From assembly GCA_029204225.1 (NCBI GenBank), contig CM055094.1, positions 10,897,153-10,961,152 on the forward strand: a stretch of DNA of 64,000 bases. The letters run 5' to 3'. The position numbers were made by a program, and so were the translations under genes. How positions within the stretch are numbered: the first letter of the stretch is position 1; each line of letters opens with the position of its first letter. The notes under the pieces were generated by a model. The model was not told the DNA's origin and did not search any database. It worked only from the letters and a program-made list of their open reading frames with translations. This document shows, piece by piece, positions 58,566 through 64,000 of this stretch. This stretch comes from Diphasiastrum complanatum (taxonomy: Eukaryota; Streptophyta; Lycopodiopsida; Lycopodiales; Lycopodiaceae).

Positions 58566-59603
58566 TCAAAAGTGACATAGAGCTCTATAGACAGATCCAA
58601 TCATTCTCAAGTACAGTTGCCAATGGCTCTTATTATTAGCACATTGCCTAGTGTTGATTGGCTTTTCTGAACATATATGCATAGGTGAACTTGCTCCACT
58701 CTCGATCCAGCAAGGATCTAGATCTCCATCATTATCAAGCATACATGAAGACATCACAAAAACATCATCATTTGCATATTGAACATCCAAACCATCCTCA
58801 TTAAGAGTAAGATTACCTTGCTTGTCTCCTTGATCTCTCTTCTTCTTGTAGCACTCACTTGCAAAGTGTCCTTTAATGCCACAATAGAAGCACTTGAGCT
58901 TTGATCTATCCTTCTTTTTGCCACTTGAAGAAGCATCCACTTGATCTTGCCCTTCAGACCACTTACTTTTGGTTTTGCCCTTTGTGAACATAGCCTCCTC
59001 TTGAAATGTCGATGTACATCCACCTCTTGCTTGAAGCCTATATTCTTCATTGATCAAGATCTCTTGAAGATCCATCAAATTTGGCAAAGTCTTTTGAATA
59101 GCAATATCATGAACAATGTTAGAATGAGCATCCAACAATCCATTAAGAATCACTTGAACAAGCTCTCCTTCTTTAATGCTCTCATCAATGCAAGCCAACT
59201 CATCATTCAATGCTTTCATCCTCAAAACAAAAGTACTTGAACTTTCTTCATTCTTTTGCAAACAAGAAAAGATTTGCCTTCTTAGAGTCAACACTCTAGA
59301 AGTAGACTTGGATTCATAAAGCTTCTTCAACGAATCTCAAGCATCCTTAGATGAAGTACACTTACCAACTTCCTTGAGAAGCTCATTGGTAACATTCATC
59401 TTGATAATGCGTAGAGCCTTCTTGGCCCTCTTATCATACCTCACTTGATCTTGTTGTGTTGCTAGTCTCACCTCCAAACCTACAACAATATCCAAAACAT
59501 CATTCATCTCAAGAAATGATTCCATCCTCACTTTCTCCAATGAATAGCTATTTGAGGTAGGCCTATCATTGGCTTCCAACATGACTCCAATTGATGTTGT
59601 CAT
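58566..59603 (-). pseudogene. Copia gag-protease start, sister of the nested element
   Basis: The minus frame starts at 59603 and keeps the order of the nested copia gag: KVRMESFLEMNDVLDIVVGL, TLRRQIFSCLQ, GELVQVILNGLLDAHSNIV, zinc knuckle CFYCGIKGHFASEC intact (about 58885-58845). A TGA (59339-59337) replaces the expected Trp, and the protease reads CWIESGASSPM with Asp changed to Glu. It is cut soon after. 59604-60100 is its leader. Confidence 0.85.
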
Positions 59604-60245
59604 GTAGCAATGGCCTGATCTTCTTTTTCAACCTGTTTCAATGCACAAAGCACTCCTTTGAATAACAACAAATGTTTTCAAAAGAAATCACAAAGATTTG
59701 AAACTATTTCAACAAATTCTCTTCTAGCACTTATACCAAGCAAATCAACACATAAAATCATGGAATCTTGATCAAACTATGATCTATCCTCAATCTAATG
59801 ACTTTTGCCACCTCCTAAGATTGAAACACACTCAAATGAAGTCCAACAACCTCACTATCTAGAAATCCAATCAAAATTAGGGTTTTGACAAAATCACAAA
59901 AAATTGACTATTCCAAATCTACATGCAAATGCTGAAAATTTGATATGCAATCTATTAGCCACCACTTAGGCTGATCCAATGATCCAAAAATCGGCTAAAT
60001 CCAGTATGTGAAATCAAAAATCAGAATTGATCAAGTTTATTGACCTATATAGGGTTTTGATCGGTCTTGAAAACCTTTTCTAATCCTTTTTGAAATAAGA
60101 GAGATCTCAAAAAGTAAAGTAAAAGGAGAGTGACATGGACTCTTAAGCCTAGGGAGCTGATGTAGCAATCACGGGGGATCAACATCTACAAGGAATACTT
60201 TAACGGTATGTTGACATGCGTAGCTATCAAGGGACTTTTGCATTT

Positions 60246-60767
60246 GTTATGGAACAGTCGACAATAATAAACTCAATATTCTCAGTGGTTATTCAGATGC
60301 AAGTTGGGCAGAAAGTGTAGACTCTCATAAATCCACTTCTGGATTTACATTCACCAATAGTCCTATTTCATGGAACAATTGCAAGCAAACTTTGACTGCT
60401 TTGTCTTCTACTGAATCTAAGTATATCACAGCCTCTCAAGCTACAAAGGAAGTAGTATGGTTGAGAAACTTACTTTCAGATATCAATTTGAATCAATATG
60501 CTCTGACAATTCTATTTTGTGAGAATCAAAGTGCCATTATTTTATTAGCCAACCCTAGATTTCATTCTAGGAGTAAGCACGTTGAAATTAAGTATCACTA
60601 TGTCAGAAGCAAAGTTCTCGACAAAGAGGTTGACTTGCAGTACTGTTGAACGCAAGATATGACAACAGACATTTTTACTAAAGCATTAAGCTTGGATGCA
60701 CACAGAAGATTTTGTGCAAAACTAAGTTTGAAGTCAAAAGCATTCATGGATTCAGATTAAGGGGGAG
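60246..60767 (+). pseudogene. Ty1/copia RNase H end with PPT
   Basis: GYSDASWAESVDSHKSTSG, TALSSTESKYITASQATKE, LFCENQSAIILLANPRFHSR and DIFTKALSLDAHRRF show copia RNase H; Asp of CDNQSA is Glu. A TGA at 60647-60649 interrupts the end. The PPT AAGGGGGAG (60759-60767) follows. Confidence 0.85.
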
Positions 60768-61696
60768 TATTAGATTATTCTTATAATTCTCCTACTGACC
60801 GAATAATTGATTTTTAATCTTCATCCACTTATTATCCACTAAGGCAGTTTTCTTCGTGTTTTTACACAATATGTAGAAATACTCGAGAATCGCTAACATG
60901 TGGCTCCAACATATCGGACATCATCCGACATATCGATGTCCTTGACGAAAGTCGAAGACTCTGACCACTTCAGTCATGTCAAATGAAAGACAGTTATTGT
61001 TCCACTTGAATTGAAGCTAAAGACTTGCCCTAACGTTTAACAAGTAAATTTCTAGAAAGTCCTAACTGGATGGATGATAGCTCACTATGGCCAACTGGCT
61101 ATTGCAATCTATGACTAATTAGTTGTCCCATTGGACGTGCATCAAATGCTTAGTATAAATAATTGATCATACTTCTATTATTTTCAAATTATTGAAGCAA
61201 CACACTCAAGCTTTCAAGCTTGCACACTCCTGAGCATTCTAGCTCGGTTCTTTAGAGTTCATTTTAGAGTTTTTGCTATTAGTGCTTATTGCTTATCAGC
61301 AGAAGCGTAGTCAAACAGAGTTTCCAGTTACTCATAAATAGCTTAGAGTACGCGGTTTCTATCCGCAATTGTCTTGTGCTCATCATCATATGTTTTATGC
61401 TGAATCAATCTATCCTTTATTGCATTCACTATTATGTAAGAATGTATGCATCTCTATGATTGTTTGTAACTGATATCTTTGTTTTGTCTAATGATTCAAT
61501 ACTTTATTGTTTGGCTACGTAATCACTTTAGTGCTAGCGATTTCAAAGTTAGTTGCTAAAAGATTGAACGTGACTTCTATCATTACTCAATATTGATAGG
61601 CGTAGTCATGCATTAGGAAAGAAGGCTTTATTCCGTTGCGCTAGATAAGTCACCACAGTCTTCGACTTGTCGTTATTGCATTCCCTCTTTCCAACA
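60768..61696 (+). mobile_element. 3' LTR of that copia element
   Basis: It starts TATTAGATT next to the PPT (TG altered to TA). TATAAATA (61154-61161) is the core promoter. A likely end is TTCCAACA at 61696, though TTTCAACA at 61727 is also possible. Confidence 0.6.
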
Positions 61697-64000
61697 AACC
61701 CAACTTGCACTTAGCTATATTTCAACACACTCTCCCTCTACCTCCCAACCCCTCTCCTAGGCTAGTTTTAAAAGTGCATGACCAGAAAGAAAGGAAGTAA
61801 GCCAAGTGCACCCATGTCTTCCATGTCCAAGTGCACCCATGTCTTCCATGATCTCAACCACTATTCTAGAGAAACTTAGAGAGCAAAAAGCCCTCAACAT
61901 TAGGGTACAAGGTATTGAGGATACCCAAAATGTGTTTGAGAAAGTGATCACTTTCTTGAGACTATATTAGACCACCATATTGAGGGCTTGTTGGATTTTG
62001 AATAGCAAACCAAGAGGGATAATGCCATTTTCGTATCATCTAACATAGATAGGGATGCCTTGCTGAAAAGATCCAAGTTGAGGGGCACCACCATTTTCAT
62101 GGATGATGACCTGACATATCTATAGGTACTAGGAGAGGCATAAAGCCTTCCAAGAAGCCAAAGCGACATGTAGATGAGTGTTTATATAGATGGCCAAGTA
62201 CGACACATTGATGGTTCATCTTGCAACTCTCAGTGACAATCAGGAGTCAGGGCCCTCAAGCATGGGAGCGTCTTGAGGCCCCATCCATACCACTTACATA
62301 TCATAGTATGGAGATATAATGGTATACATTGGTCATCTACTATTGGAGACCTTGTTAATTTCATTATAGAGAGGGACTTGTTACTTTTCATGGAGATGAG
62401 AGATGAGAGAGAGGATTACTTTTACACCCACACACGATCCTCAAAGTGGAAACAATCACATAAGAGAACAAATTGACATGAACCACCAATAGTCTAATGA
62501 AAGGTTAGATTCCACCATGTTGATTTCCATCCTAAATACTACAATAGCTAGAGCATAGAACTCTTGAGCAATCCACAATGCTCAGTATATCGAAACGGGA
62601 GGGATGAGGGTATTGATATACTCTCTGAAACTCTAGCCTCCATAAGACATGCAACTTTGAGCATTCCCTTCCATGCTTAGCTACAATATCTAATTATAGT
62701 GTGAAGAATTGCCAAAAATTGGCAAATCTAGCTTGATCAAAAACCATGTCGAACATTGTAAATATTGTGTATAATTGGGTTCCACACATGTAAGGCCAAT
62801 ATGCCACGTGGAAACCCACTCCTAATGTAGGTTACGTCAAGTCAAGAGAGTTGGTCATGTCTATTTGGTGATCATCCCTACTTTATAGGACCTACACCTA
62901 AGTTTAAGTTGAAAATTTGACCAACTAGCTACCTACCAAGCATAAGTCTAGGATCTAGGCTAGGGTTTCATTTTAGGGCAAGAAGGGTGAGTTAACTTCC
63001 TTATTACATGCTGGAAATCCACCTAACTTTAAAAATTACAGCAAATAAGGATCCTAGAACACTTGAAATGATGAGGGAAACAATAGATTATGATTTCATA
63101 AGATTAGCACAAGTTGAACCATCAAAATCCATCAAAAATCTATGCTTGAACCTCACTAAATGGCCCAAATCCTTGAAGAAGGCTTCACACGTGTGAAAGT
63201 ACGGCCTCCCACAGTCTGAGTATTGTACACCAGACCTACATTCAATCCTATAATCATTAGTAATCACAAGTACTCAAACAATTATGAACATAGAGAGCAA
63301 TTGCACCATTATGAGAGAAAAAACATGAAATTGCTTGATAGATTTTGGTGAGATATCATCACCTATATATACATGATCCATCACGGTTTTGGGCAGGTAT
63401 GAGTATCCCTAAACCTATCCCTAATGCTAATTTTGGTGGATCTTTCATCCCTACCAAGTTAGGGTTGGAATCTTGGAGATCCCTCAACAATGCAAAAATT
63501 ACCAAAAATAGTTCCTATTTTTTCTCCCTTGTATCTAAGCATAATTTGGACTCATTCCAAAGGTTCTAACACTTAGGTCTACTTGAGAACATCCTTATGA
63601 ATGGAATCCTATGCTATTTGGCACGTGTGACAAGCCACATCATGACCATCTAACTATTTACAAGTCATATGACCAAAACTAGTCAAGCTAGAATTGTGAA
63701 TTTTTAACACTAACTTCAAGAAGGAAGTCGAATTTGCTATGTATTCCAAGCTCCCATAGTGAGAAGATAGAAAATTTTTGGAGCTCATTGGCAATCTCAA
63801 GCTAGTTCACTATGTACATTGAGTTTTTGTGATCCAAATGAAACCAAGTCAATTTCTACTTGTTTCTCAGGTTGAAGGACGTACTACAGCCTGTAGTACA
63901 CACGTGTGGGCTCTGATTTCAATGTTGATCAATGATTTTGATTGTCAATGCTTGTTGTTTGTCAAATTGCCAATCTAGATCAACTTTTTTGTGTCTAGTT
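61697..64000. other. Mostly unassigned; possible LINE ORF1 trace
   Basis: 61860-62110 reads, with breaks, ALNIRVQGIEDTQNVFEKV and DRDALLKRSKLRGTTIFMDD, which faintly resembles a LINE ORF1 RNA-binding region. From 62200 on no feature was found. Confidence 0.25.

Overview
The window is plant nuclear DNA, AT-rich and packed with retrotransposon remains. Ty1/copia and Ty3/gypsy LTR elements, nested insertions, TRIM-like and tRNA-derived repeats and short intron-separated exons all point to a land plant with a large genome. The very long intron-like gaps would suit a gymnosperm or fern, but the species cannot be told from the sequence. There is no operon-like structure, rRNA gene, intact tRNA gene or CRISPR array.

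Layout. 1-3570: the tail of a retroelement with an LTR carrying strong palindromes, then a decayed gypsy protease/tail fragment with its 3' LTR. 3568-5994 and 11061-15579 are two copies of one segmental duplication made of gypsy gag and copia gag-pol debris. Between them lie a damaged cysteine-rich exon (6050-6307), a miniature LTR element with a tRNA-like sequence in each terminal repeat (6833-7224), inverted copia fragments, and a decayed spliced gene of unrecognised family (8732-10095). 16-19 kb holds another cysteine-rich exon, an ankyrin-TM gene fragment with an inverted duplicate, and a tRNA-derived repeat. 19-22.8 kb holds a long inverted repeat around a copia fragment.

22861-33045 is a plus-strand copia element split by a young, complete minus-strand copia element (25837-32183). 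That element has two 655-bp LTRs, a PBS, a PPT, the 5-bp target duplication AAGTT and a single 1289-codon ORF. 33-41 kb is a chain of broken elements: copia gag, a minisatellite, copia pol, then a gypsy pol followed by a roughly 2.8-kb extra coding region with coiled coil that runs to a 3' LTR. 41-53 kb holds gypsy integrase remnants and PBS-flanked LTRs. 53-57.9 kb shows nothing recognisable. A thrombospondin-like cysteine-rich exon lies at 57940-58103, then a GA microsatellite, a copia gag remnant, a copia RNase H plus LTR, and unassigned sequence to the end.

Most interesting points: (1) three same-strand cysteine-rich exon-like segments (6 kb, 17 kb, 58 kb) that could be one host gene with introns of about 10 and 40 kb; (2) a TRIM whose terminal repeats carry a 72-nt tRNA-like fold with pol III boxes; (3) a gypsy element whose extra ORF and pol are interrupted mostly by TAG codons, as expected from C-to-T decay of methylated CAG; (4) a very young copia copy whose integrase lacks the HxRxGH segment; (5) a decayed, spliced gene family I cannot name.
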